Below, piece after piece: positions 11,395 to 33,466 of a DNA stretch of 64,000 nucleotides. The notes beneath the pieces were generated by a model. It searched no databases. It was not told where the DNA came from and saw nothing but the letters and a program-made list of their open reading frames with translations. The translations under genes and the position numbers were made by a program. Each line of letters opens with the position of its first letter. The first letter of the stretch is position 1. This DNA comes from Nyssa sinensis. Lineage: Eukaryota > Streptophyta > Magnoliopsida > Cornales > Nyssaceae. The stretch covers positions 54,935,727 to 54,999,726 of the forward strand of contig CM018047.1 in the NCBI GenBank assembly GCA_008638375.1, in the 5' to 3' direction.

Positions 11395-11520
11395 GTGCAA
11401 GGCCACAGCGCATGCGGCAGCCACAGCGCATGCGACAGCAACAGGGCGTGCGGCAGCCACAGCGCATGCGACAGCAACAGGGCATGCGGCAGCAACAGGG
11501 CGTGCGGCGGCAGTGCGTGG
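11395..11520 (+). repeat. GC-rich minisatellite 'cagcgcatgcgacagcaaca'
   Basis: About eight copies of a 15-18 bp word mixing 'cagcgcatgcggcagcca' and 'acagggcgtgcggcag'. It encodes Ala/Thr/His- or Gln/Arg-rich strings in different frames, so coding is unlikely. It is followed by a looser 33-bp repeat based on 'aatccaagtccgtctagg' to about 11700. Confidence 0.78.
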
Positions 11521-11725
11521 CTGGCGGAATCCAAGTCCGTCTAGGACAAGGAATCCAAATCCGTCTTGGACAAGGAGTCCAAGTCCGGCAAGGAAAAGGA
11601 AAGCGCAATCCAAGTTCGACACGGAAAAGGGAAGTGCAATCCAAGTCCGTCAAGGAGAAGGACACCGTGGGACATGTTGGCGCAATCCTAGACCATCTAG
11701 GAAAAGGAAACCGTGTGAGGGTTTG

Positions 11726-11735
11726 CCTATAAATA
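11726..11735 (+). promoter_or_regulatory. TATA box of the solo LTR
   Basis: 'cctataaata' lies 158 bases before the AATAAA at 11890-11895, consistent with the U3/R layout of an LTR. Confidence 0.55.
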
Positions 11736-12062
11736 CAATGTAATAGGGAGGGGCGAGACAGAGACAGTCAGAGTCAGACACGGACAGACTGAGAGGGATA
11801 GAGAGAGAGCATAGACTAGAAGAGAGGGTGTTCTCTTGTCTCGCAGCCCTTAGGCTTTGTATTCCTTTGTATTCGTTTGGATTATTGTGAATAAAAGGTT
11901 GGGAAAGTGATTCCTGTAAATCTGTGTGCCTTTGTGTGTTGCTGTGTTCTCTATCATAAGCCTCTTGGCTTGAGTGCGTGGGGTTGGCTGGTCAAGGCAG
12001 GTGTCTTGACGCCGCACAGGCGAAAGAAATTTTGTGTCAGATTTAGACCCTGTGACATCGTG

Positions 12063-13515
12063 GGACCGGTCGTGAGACCCAAGTTCCATTAGTATAATTT
12101 TGATTTTCAAAGTTCTAAAGTGTCTCATTTCCAATAACAAGACCCAATCGTTCGTGCCACCAGTCATGGGACCGGACATCAACTTAGTGTTACTGCAGAC
12201 TCCTAACTCCTAGTTCATGCCAAAACCGGTAGCCATGGCCAAGCGGTCTTGGGGCCGGTCATGAGGACCGGAAGTCTCGTCTTCCCAGGAACCCAAAATC
12301 GTGTTCTATTTTTTTCCTCCTATTTCCAATTCCACAAGAATTCATTCCCAAGCCAATACACATCAAATCTAAGAGTCTTTAATACATGTTTAACATCATC
12401 CATGGTCTATGAGTGTTATATATGTTTTCCATGATCCAAAATACACAACATCATCATACACAAAATATCACAATTTCACTTAGTCTAGTTACATGTCGTA
12501 ACTTAAAACTCTAGCAAATTTATCAAACAATGGTCATCACATGACCACACCAACATGTCTTTTTTACAACCAAAAATGGAAATAAAATTAAGGCAAAAAT
12601 GTATGAAAATGGTCCTTTAAGTCTAACTCATCAAAATGTCCATATTGACTTCAAGCACGATAAACAACTTTATAATATATTTGAAAATCTTGAAAACACG
12701 TGCGTAAAAATTAGTATCATCTTTTGAATATACATTCCAATCGACTGGTTCTCCCATTTAATCAACTGGGAGTTCGAAATTATTGGATTCTTCAACTTAT
12801 ATTAATTTCAGTCCAATTGGGTTTGGAGTTGGTACCTTTCTTCCTTAGCTTGATTTTCTGATATATATTACAATGATTTTTTGTAATTTTTGAGCATATT
12901 ATCACAAATTAATTACATAAAAAGAGAAAATAAATAAATTTAAAGTCTTTGTGATTGTTTCTTACAAAATTAATAGAAGAAAATATATTAATATTTTAAC
13001 TTAAATCTCTAAGCATTAATATTTAATTTTATCAAAGTATGTTCAATTATTTAACTTTAAGATAAATTTGTATTTTCTGATCGCCTAATATAAGTAAGGG
13101 CTGTGACAAAAAATTAGCACCCTGTAATGTTTTATCAAGAATATAAGCTTAATAAACTTCTTCTAACAATTACAAGCGCAATAGGAGAAATATCCAATTT
13201 AACATATTTAGAACTCAGCATTGAATATGCACGAGTAGCCAACAACTCATTTGATGTTTTCCTAAGCTTGAAAATGGTGATACATATCAGGGTCCAAGAT
13301 GTAGATTGATTATTACATCTAAAACAACAGCATGTTCCAGAATACATCTGTATGTGGTCTTATTTCTGCTGTAAACCGTCACTTAGACTAAAATTAGTGA
13401 CAATACTTTGCTTCTTCTAAACATAAATTTGATTTCTTATGCAGAACAGCCTAAACACAGGCAGACTATTATTTCTGTAGCCACTGATTATATTGATATA
13501 AATCAAGTTTACTGC
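12063..13515. other. Intergenic DNA and 3' flank of the citrate synthase gene
   Basis: 12063-12290 repeats 'gggaccggtcatgagg'-like words on both strands, probably remnants of the repeat that the solo LTR entered. The rest is AT-rich. The citrate synthase 3' UTR must lie just below 13516; no clear poly(A) signal can be fixed by eye. Confidence 0.4.
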
Positions 13516-25130
<11,615 letters not shown>

Positions 25131-25677
25131 TTCTTGATTTCTTCAATGGATCACTCTAAAGTCTAAACTGACTGTTTCCTTGACGTAGCAAAATATATAT
25201 ATATATATATATATATAGATATACGCATAGATAGAAGATAGAAGAACGTACAATTATTAAAGAAGTAATAAATTATGAGAAATGGTATGTTTTTGAAATC
25301 CGGATTCTAAATTCTTCTAAATGATGTGTTAGTGGAAAATGCTAGTTTCAGTATTTTTAAAATTTTTATTTTAAATAATGTAATAATAATATAAAAAAAT
25401 TATATTAATTACATAATTTTAAATATTATTAAAAAATTAGTATGCTATTAATATTATATTATTAAAAAAAATTGAAATACGATTTAAAAAAATGAAACTC
25501 ATAAATTAATGACGAGTTGGGTTTTCAAGAATAAAGGGCCAAAACGGCCTGGAAGGTGTTAATATGAGATTCAGTTATTGGTAGGGTCCACTGTGACGTG
25601 GCGATAAGTTGTGAATATCAGGGTGGAGTCGCCACGGTATTTAGAGTATCCACACCCGCTGCCTAATTGTAACACAC
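25131..25677. other. Promoter region of the citrate synthase gene and AT-rich spacer
   Basis: A (TA)n tract sits at 25192-25216, about 65-85 bases upstream of the start codon on the minus strand, and could serve as a TATA region. A further 'gacgtagcaaaa' (ACGT core) lies between. 25320-25500 is very AT-rich and partly self-complementary. No gene is seen. Confidence 0.4.
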
Positions 25678-27229
25678 ATGTAAAGATAGAGATTCAACGT
25701 GTCATTGAATCTGCTAGAGTAAGCAGGTGTCGATTCGATGCAGCAAATTTAACGTTGCGTGTATGTTTGCCAAGTATGCTTTATTAAGTCTTTTAAACAC
25801 GCGCATCTTCTACACCTCGGGAAACCAAATTTTGCTAAAGATAAGGACAATAATTCATGTCCATATATATATATATATATTGTGTGCGTTGTGTGTATAT
25901 GAGAGAAAAATCAGGGCAAGTGTGTCCATGTGTGTGTGCGTGTGATGTACGGATAGAAAGAGAGAGAATTGTAGAGAGAAAAAGTGAAGAATAAGGAAGA
26001 AGAACAAGAACAAGAACAAGAAGGAGGAGTTCCATGCATGCAGTCTAGAAGCTAATACTAAGGAAATCAGTGGCTCAACCAAGCAAGGAGACCAACCTTT
26101 TGAAGGTAAAACCCTTTAACCCAAATTTCTCTCTTTAAGGAAAATGCCACTGTTTTGTGCAAATTAATGAAACTAAAATGCATGCATGTACCTAATATTG
26201 AAAGAGGACGAAAATTGGAAGGAAATGACATAACTTACACTTAAGATACCCTAAGAACCCTAAAACTTGAAACTATGAAAATTCAAGTTTTTACCTAGCT
26301 TGAGTAAAGCTTAAAATAATTTGCATGGCTAAAAAGAGCATAAAAAGGGGGCATTATGCAATTTGAACCATTAAAAATGGTCAAGAAACCAAGGAGATAC
26401 GATGAGTAACAGTAAAGAGGAAAAAAATTTGAAAACCTAGAATGAGCTTGTTTTGTTGTGTTTTATGAACGAAAAAGTGTTCCCTAGGGTTCCAAAAACC
26501 CATGGGAACAAAAACTAGGCAAAACCAGTTGGTGAAACTCCAAGAAATAAAGAAAATATGCCTCACCAAAAAATCGTGGCTCGACAGAGTAGCCACTGTA
26601 ACGGCTTGTTTCGACAGCTTAAAGTGTGTGAAACTAAAATGTGAAAATAGATATGAAATCCCCCAAGAAAAATAGATTCAAACACCGTCGGATTTGTTAT
26701 CGAAAGTGGTTTGTGACTGTCGTCAGTGTCGAAGAGGGTGACCGAAACTCTCACCAGAGACTTGGGGAAGAAGACTGTTCACGGGTCGGGTAATGGGCCG
26801 GATCTCGGGTCGGGTCCTAACCCACTACCTAATTGGATTTGAACTTTAATAAAAACGTCGTCGTTTTTCCAAAGAATTAAAAAAATAATAAAAATAGGGC
26901 TGACATCATAACGACGTCAGCATGATGCAACAGACCAGACTGAACAGGTTGGTTCACCTCTGTTTTGGACCGGTCTAATTGGAACCTAACTGAATCAAAT
27001 GGTTTAGGGTTTTAAAGTTTTTGAAATTATAATTTGAACCCCAAATATTTCTATTAATTATGAAATGACCCCCAACAGTTTGGGTTAATTACGAAATGGC
27101 CCAAGAAATTAATTAAATATTAATTTTAAATTCTTTTAATTATAAGAAAAATTACTAAAATAACATTAGGCCAAAAATAAGCCAAATGGAGGCCATTTAA
27201 AATAAAAGAATAGTGTGACTCAATATTTT

Positions 27230-28010
27230 GGGCGTTCTGGACTCAACGGCGGAGTCTAATTTATGAAATTAAATCCTGAAAAATATGAATGGGCAAACTG
27301 GAATAATTTTAATTATGTCCTAATGATTAATTAAGCTATCAATTAGACTCTGGTGACTATGATCGAAAATACATACTTTAACATTTTGGGACATTCTGGA
27401 CCCAATGGCGGGATCCATTTTGTAAAACGAAGTCTCAAAAATATAGACACATGAAACGTCATAATTACCATTTTACCCTTAATGATGACCAAAACCAATT
27501 AAATATAAAAAGTAGTCTATCTTGACTATTTTAGACGATCCGGACCCAATGATGAGGTCCATATTACCAAATTAAGAACTAAAAAATAGGACACGTAAAA
27601 GTATAAAATTATGAAAATACCCTTAGGCTTAACATAAGTTATAAAGAGGCAAAGTAAGATCCAGAAAAGCTTAAATTGATTTTCTTCAACACATCGGACC
27701 TAATGGTGATGTCCTTTCAAGCAAAATAAAATCCGGTAACAAACTAAAAAATAACGAATACGTCCTTACGAGTGAATGAAACTACCTGAAGAGTATAGAT
27801 GAAATTAAAAGACATATGTTAACGTTTTAAAGACCGCCTGAACTAAAAAATGATGTCCGCACAGGCAAACGATGGACTGAATGAAATGAGACGTAAAATA
27901 AAAAATTACTAAAATCCCCCTTAAAGGGATAATAAGTTTAGATGGGACCCGAGGGAGAGTATGTGATCTGCCTTAGGGTTTAGAGGACCACCGAATCTGA
28001 AAATGGAACC
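27230..28010 (+). repeat. ~150-bp diverged units with 'ctggacccaatgg' core
   Basis: Cores at about 27237, 27397, 27539, 27694, 27836 and 27988 read variants of 'tctggacccaatggcgggatcc'. Each is followed by 'aaaaatatagacac' and 'taccctt'-like words. The same units occur at 50060-50220 and 52760-52940 in the other family A LTRs, so the array is an ancestral part of this LTR. Confidence 0.65.
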
Positions 28011-28554
28011 AGTCAAAGCTAATAACATCAAAGAGATAGTGATTAAATAAGATCATATATTTATTCTGGTATTGAGTTCAACTTAATTTGTGAACTAGAA
28101 TTACCGGCAAGGGAATAAGGATAAGGCAAGTGCCAAGATAAGTAAAGTAAGCAAGTGAAGGAAAGACTATGGGCTTTGAACCACAGGTGAGTAATCCTGA
28201 ACTTTGAAGTGGAGGTTTTAATTCCATGATTCCTGAAGTGTTTTAAGTTCAAAATTCCTATATTTATATGACTCGTGTTTCAAATGTGCTATTTTTTTCT
28301 GTTTTTAAATACTATCTTGACATGTAAGTGAGCTTGTTTTAAATGCTGATTATTTATAAGTTCGTACCGTAGTATGTCTATTTTAAATTCAAAACTTGTA
28401 TTAAATGTCTCTCTAAAAGTAAATATTTTTCATTCTAACTATGTTTTAAATATTCCTGAACGTTATGATTAAGTATTCTGAAAGTTATGTTTTAAATGTT
28501 CTTGAATGTTATGTTTCAAGTATTTTGAAGGCTTTGTTAAAGTTTTCATGAAAG

Positions 28555-28690
28555 TTCTGTTAAATGCTCTTGAAAACCATCTATTTGAAAATTTATGTTT
28601 AAATGCTTTTGAAAAGCATCTACTTGGGAAGTTATGTTTAAATGCTCTTGAATAACATCTATTTGTAAAGAAATATTTTTAAATGCTTCA
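28555..28690 (+). repeat. 39-bp tandem repeat
   Basis: 'aaatgctcttgaaaaccatc'-type units start at 28562, 28601 and 28640, spaced exactly 39 bases, with a fourth partial unit at about 28680. Confidence 0.8.
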
Positions 28691-28715
28691 TGTTTGTGAA
28701 TTGGTAATGCAAGAC

Positions 28716-28930
28716 AATTGTGCATAAGCACCACCAACTCGTGAGACCCTATGGGAATCACATACGAGAAAATGCTTGGTAGCAGGTTTATCCCCCAGGC
28801 ATGAGATACCTCCACGAGAAGTTAAGCTTGGAGTCTGGTTCGAAACAGATTCGACTAAAATAAAAGTGAAAAGATATGACATTCAAAAATGGTAGAAGGT
28901 TTATCCCCCATTTTTCTAAACATGATTTAT
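28716..28930 (+). repeat. Segment homologous to 60826-61040
   Basis: 'aattgtgcataagcacca', 'caggcatgagata', 'gagtctggttcgaaac' and 'cccatttttcta' are matched in the same order at 60826-61040. The A1 copy keeps the site unbroken, so it serves as the empty site for the CACTA insertion in copy A3. Confidence 0.85.
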
Positions 28931-28974
28931 ATGTTCTGATTTCATGATTAAAGGATTTACGTTTTCAATTATGA

Positions 28975-29530
28975 TAAAAACTAAATTCTCGTATTTTGTA
29001 TTGTGAAATAACTATTTTACTTGAATGCCTTGAATGCTTCGTCTTACATGATTTGTAGATTCTTGTATTCCGTATTTGATGAACTAAATGTTTTACTTGA
29101 ATGCCTTAAATGCTTCGTGTTATATGATTTGAAGATTTCTGTATTCCGTATTTGATGAACTAAATGTTTTACTCGAATGCCTTGAATGCTTCATGTTACA
29201 TGATTTGAAGATTCCTATATTCCGTATTTGATGAACTAAATATTTTACTCGAATGCCTTGAATGCTTCGTGTTATATGATTTGAAGATTTCTGCATTTCA
29301 TATTTGATGAACTAAATGTTTTACTCGAACGCCTTGAATGCTTCGTGTTACATGATTTGAAGATTCTTATATTCTGTATTTGATTAACTAAATATTTTAC
29401 TCGAATGCCTTGAATGCTTTGTGTTATATGTTTTGAAGATTCTTGTATTTTGTATCGTGAAATAAGTGCCTAGCCTGAATGCCTTGAATGCCACGTGCTA
29501 TCTATTTGAAGATTCTTGTATTCTGTGTTT
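28975..29530 (+). repeat. 76-bp tandem repeat, about 7 copies
   Basis: The word 'tcgaatgccttgaatgcttc' starts at 29021, 29097, 29173, 29249, 29325, 29401 and 29475. The spacing is 76 bases until the last step of 74. Copies differ at only a few positions. The homologous place in copy A3 (about 61030-61160) holds roughly one degenerate unit, so the array grew in A1 after the family spread. Confidence 0.93.
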
Positions 29531-29689
29531 GAAGTATACGAGCAATTGGTAATGGTTATTTTTTTTTATAAAATCTATCATACTTAACCCACTACTAGTT
29601 GAAAATAATGATAAGCTATTGGAATTACTCACGAGCTTAGTGAAGCTCATTGATTTATCCATGATATGTACAGGTGACATGAAGGAGGG

Positions 29690-29905
29690 GTATGGGACCC
29701 AAAACAACAGTGAAGTACATGGTCAAAAGTTTAGAAGTGCGTGAGGTATGGGACTCACGAGTGAATGATATGAAGTTCAGAAGTGCGTGAGGTATGGTAC
29801 TCATAGGTGAAATGATATAAAGATCAGATGTTCAAAAGTGTATGAGCTATAGAACCTATGGGTAAAGTAATGTGAAGTTCAGATGTAAACGAGGGGTTTG
29901 GGACC
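29690..29905 (+). repeat. ~58-bp diverged tandem repeat
   Basis: Repeated words 'gaagttcagaagtgcgtgag' and 'gtatgggactcac' appear three to four times with changes. No coding capacity. Confidence 0.6.
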
Positions 29906-30117
29906 CATAGTGATTGTAATGATAAATGTAATGTATGTTTCAAAAAAAAAGTTTCTAGGCATTCTAGATACTGTAAGGATCAGAGTAATATGTGTAATTG
30001 CTTTCGCTACAATAATTGAACTTGATGTGATGTATGAATGGAACATATTTGGTTTTAGAAAGAAATTCCACGATCACGGTCTCCTAATCCGCACAAGGTA
30101 GGTTTTGGGTCATGAAA

Positions 30118-31123
30118 AAATGTACTAAATATTACTTTTATTTTAATACCTTCGTAGTGGACCAAAAATTTGTGCTGATAATGTGTTATAAAATTTATGG
30201 ATAAACTCAATCACACAAGTGTACACAATTTTCGTGGTTCGGCTTCAGGCCTACGTCCACGAGTAAAAGGAAGAATGATTTCACTATTTGTATAAGGGTG
30301 TACAATAAAAGATTTCACTATGTGTACAACTAGTTACTCCTATCTCTCTCAATAGAATTATTCTTTCATATTACTTGCCATGCTCCTTTAATAGATTTCT
30401 TTGCCGCCTTGTAACTGCTGTAATTTGTTTGCCGCCTTAACAAGTTTGTCGCCTTAAAAAGATGACTTTGGTCATTAATTTATCAAGTGAACATCAGGTA
30501 ACCATCTGATATTCACGTGGGCTAGATTATATATTGTGGTGGACATCCACCTTTTGTCAAGTTCCTTTTCAAAACAAACACTAATATATGGATGATAAAA
30601 CATTATTAGAAGATAAAGATGACATTCTCGCAAGTTGGCATGTGTGATGAATATAACACACAACTTTTATTTGTGCAGCAAATTCATATTTTGCAATTAC
30701 ACATACTAGTGATAGTTGTCCCTTTCCACGCCACTTTTGTTGACGTAATTGATTTTGGCCATGTTTGGTTCAATTTATATACCATATTTAATGATTTTTT
30801 AAAGTTCAAAATGGACTTTTCTAATTTTTTAGGTGTTTAATTCGTCTTATTATCCGTATTTAATGGATCCACACTTAATAGAAATAGACTTTTTTCAAAA
30901 AGTAGTCCCATTAGAACTTTTCCAAAAAGTAACTCAAGTGACACTTATTAATAACTGATTCAAACACTATAATATCATTTAAATACTTATCAAATACATT
31001 CATCTAAATACTAATTAACTTAACTCAATAAGCACTTTTCCACATGTACTTATTCAAATCGTAACTTAATTGAAACTGCACTTTTTCTTAGCTCATCCAA
31101 ATAAGCACTATATTTTGGAAATA
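30118..31123. other. Intergenic DNA with copia-LTR-like debris
   Basis: 30178-30600 reads 'gctgataatgtgttataaaa', 'ttttcgtggttcggcttcag' and 'cctacgtccacgag', words typical of one class of plant copia LTRs. Ends and target duplications are not seen. 30600-31123 is AT-rich with nothing recognised. Confidence 0.42.
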
Positions 31124-31126
31124 TAA

Positions 31127-31497
31127 GACCATCTACAAGGAATGAAGAAAAAAAAAGGGTAGTTAAGTTATTTTTTTATCTACCTTATAATTTGACACTC
31201 CAATAGTAGTAGCAAATTTTAATATTTTTTATCCTTTATATTTTATATTAACAAGCTGGTTCCATAACTCTTTGATATAAAGACAAGAGAATCTTATGTA
31301 TTTATTGGGTCCCACAATTTTCTAATACAAAAAGTACATTTGCTACTTTCCAATTAGAGGATTAGAAAATTTGCTACTTTTGAAAGAGAGGAGCAAATTT
31401 GAAGGTTGGGTTACTTCCTTCCTTGGAGCTCTAAAAAGTGATGTGGCCCATTAAATTTGAGTTTTCCAATGATTTGCTTCATCCCTTAGAGATGGCC
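31127..31497. mobile_element. PIF/Harbinger-type MITE, TSD TAA
   Basis: Terminal inverted repeats are GACCATCTACAAGGAATGAAG and, inverted, GGCCATCTCTAAGGGATGAAG, matching at most positions. TAA flanks both sides (31124-31126 and 31498-31500). A 3-bp TWA duplication is the mark of PIF/Harbinger (Tourist-like) MITEs. The 371-bp body is AT-rich and non-coding. Confidence 0.82.
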
Positions 31498-31843
31498 TAA
31501 ACTTTTGTGAGTTTTTTTTACCTAACTCATGCCCTTTTATTTTTTTTTTTTTTTAATTTTCTATCACTCATGTAATTTTTTTTAATTATTTCTTTGACCT
31601 ATGTATTTTTAAAGGCATCTTCTGAAAAAATTATTTTATTGAAAAAATTTAGTTTAAAGCATCTTTTCAAAAGCCATCTTTTGTTTGATAAAATTTTTAA
31701 GTGTTTAAGAATTCAATACTAATTAAGTTTTCACATTTCAAGCGAAAATGAGTCTACTGAAAAAGACGCTTCTAGAGGCATTTGAAAAAAATGCCTTTGG
31801 ATAAAATTTTTAAATCAAAGAGGCTGTAAGGTTTCATCGAGGT

Positions 31844-32019
31844 TGTTAGAATATTCTAGAATACACATAGACTCTATTCCCACATTGTCCCACTTCGTAT
31901 ATCTTCCCACCTTGTATTCACATATTGTACCTATAAATAGGTCTCATATTGTACAGTTTTAGACACACAGAAATATATGAAAATATTTCCTCAGTTCTTT
32001 TCTTTTCTCTATTTCTACA
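31844..32019 (+). repeat. 5' LTR of the copia element
   Basis: It begins TGTTAGAATATTC and ends ATTTCTACA, immediately before the primer-binding site. A TATA box 'cctataaatagg' lies at 31930-31941. At 176 bp it is short for a copia LTR but still within the range for such elements. Confidence 0.88.
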
Positions 32020-32033
32020 TGGTATCAGAGCCA
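32020..32033 (+). other. Primer-binding site, initiator tRNA-Met
   Basis: 'tggtatcagagcca' matches the 3' end of plant initiator methionine tRNA in complement and directly follows the LTR. Confidence 0.93.
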
Positions 32034-32099
32034 TGTCGTCTTCATTGTGAGCAGTGCTCCTCCTCCAATTGCCGCCTTTCCACCACTACTCATCTCTTC

Positions 32100-32530
32100 C
32101 ATCACTACTAGGGGGACCACTACCCGCCACATCAGCACTTGGGTCCACTACCCGCCACGTCATCAGCCACGTCAACTGACACATCATCACTTGGGTCCAC
32201 TACCTGCCACATCATCAGCCACGTCATCTGCCACATCATCACACGGGGTTCACTACCTGCCACATCAGCTGCCACGTCATCACTTGGGCCCACTACCTGC
32301 CACGTCATCGCACGGGTCCATTACCCACCACGTCATCTGCCCCGTTATCCTGCCACGTCATCACCTGGGTCTACTACCCGCCACATCATTTACCACGTCA
32401 GCTGCCGCGTCATCACCCGAGTCCACTACCTGCCACATCAGCTGCCACATCATCAGTCACGTCATCGCACAGGTCCACTACCCGCCACGTCAGTTGCCCC
32501 GTCATCCTACCACATCAGCTGCCACGTCAT
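32100..32530 (+). repeat. Minisatellite in the copia leader
   Basis: Variants of 'ggtccactacctgccacatcagctgccacgtcatcac' recur about ten times, in units of roughly 38-60 bp built from 'gccacgtcatc' words. Reading frames stay open through it in two frames (166 and 161 codons), because the words lack stops. The codons are Pro/His/Thr/Ser-rich and match no gag domain, so it is probably untranslated leader. Confidence 0.88.
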
Positions 32531-32626
32531 CAATTTGGGCCTTCTGAATTCATTTTTGGGCTCTGTTTTGATCAATTTGGTTCGTACAATCGTTTATTGT
32601 GACCTTTTACCCTCTTTTTCATAGCT

Positions 32627-33466
32627 ATGGATCGCTTAGATGCCTCCCAGCCCATCACTGTTACTCTGGATGGTTCAACTACATTCCTTGGGCGTAAGCC
32701 ATGTCTAGTTTTCTTCGAGGACGCAAGTTGTGGCGCTATATCACTGGCAATATCACTGAACCTGAGCAAGGCAAGGAAGAGACGGTTGACAAATTTCTTG
32801 AACGCCTTGAAGACTGGGACAACAAAAATCATCAGATCATCACATGGTTCCGTAATACCATTGTCTCTTCCATTAACCTCCAATTTGGTCTTTTTTTCAT
32901 CTGCCAAATCAGTCTGGGATTTCTTAGCAGCTCGTTACACCACTGCTGGTCTTGCTCACCAATATCAACTTCTTAGCTCTCTTCATCGTACACGACAGGA
33001 ATTCGGCCAATCTATTAATGATTTCTTGTCCCAAATGTATGCCTTTTGGGATCAATTGACACCATCAGAACCCACATGGCGCTGCACTTTCGATGCTGAG
33101 CAATTTGCTACCTACCGTGATCAACAACGCTTGATTCATTTTCTTATGGCTCTCAACCACCATTTTGAGCTGATTCGAGTGTCATTGCTTCACCGCAATC
33201 CTCTTCCCACTCTTGAGCAAGCCATCTCTGAACTGCTCTCAGAAGAAACCCATCTTGGTCTCCTCAAGCCCTCCTCCACAGATACTGCACTGGCTGCCTT
33301 TCGACCTCCTCCACACAAGAGCAGTTCATCTACTCAAAAAGTTTGCAAGTATTATCATCTCTCTGGCCATGTTCTTCTCACCTGCCCTACTAGAGTTTGT
33401 CGCTTCTGTCAGAAACAGGGACCTGGACACTATCAGGATGACTGCCACAAAAATCCAAATTGTTAG
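32627..33466 (+). pseudogene. Copia gag, frameshifted
   Basis: It starts at the ATG giving MDRLDASQPITVTLDGST. Frame 1 then breaks: the gag sequence 'MSSFLRGRKLWRYITGNI' continues at 32701 in another frame, then returns to the first frame at about 32885 ('SAKSVWDFLAARYTTAGLA', the UBN2-type gag core). A zinc-knuckle region follows ('CKYYHLSGHVLLTCP', 'CRFCQKQGPGHYQDDC'); the first knuckle has lost its second Cys. Two compensating frameshifts mean the long open frame is not the true product. Confidence 0.88.

Larger units (their letters stand above)
10642..12057 (+). mobile_element. Solo LTR, 1416 bp, TSD TCGTG
   Basis: It starts TGTTAGACCCCTT and ends CTGTGACA, giving TG...CA ends. A perfect 5-bp duplication TCGTG flanks it (10637-10641 and 12058-12062). 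Inside are a TATA box (11726-11735), an A/G-rich transcript-leader-like stretch and an AATAAA signal at 11890, the order expected of U3, R and U5. No internal retrotransposon sequence adjoins it, so it is a solo LTR left by recombination. Its GC-rich U3 holds two minisatellites. The open frames across them (up to 164 codons) exist in several frames at once and are products of the repeats. Confidence 0.82.
25678..30117 (+). mobile_element. ~4.4-kb LTR of family A (copy A1)
   Basis: It starts TGTAACACACATG and ends 'ggttttgggtcatgaaa'. The same family is at 47836-62294 and 50936-61695, whose ends read TATAATACCCTGACC or TGTAACACCCTGACA and GGTCGTGACA. Shared landmarks in order are a TA/TG tract and GA-rich leader, a series of ~150-bp units, a 'gtgagtaatcctg' segment, 'aattgtgcataagcacc', and the 'atccgcacaaggt' end. 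No coding sequence and no TSD can be shown, so whether it is solo or part of a larger element is open. Confidence 0.72.

Noticed and set aside
10879..11743. Several overlapping open frames up to 164 codons
   Set aside because: They occur on both strands and in several frames over GC-rich minisatellites in the solo LTR. The composition is repeat-driven and no domain is seen.
32047..32624. Two long open frames (166 and 161 codons) before copia gag
   Set aside because: They run through the 'gccacgtcatc' minisatellite in two frames at once, with no gag motif.
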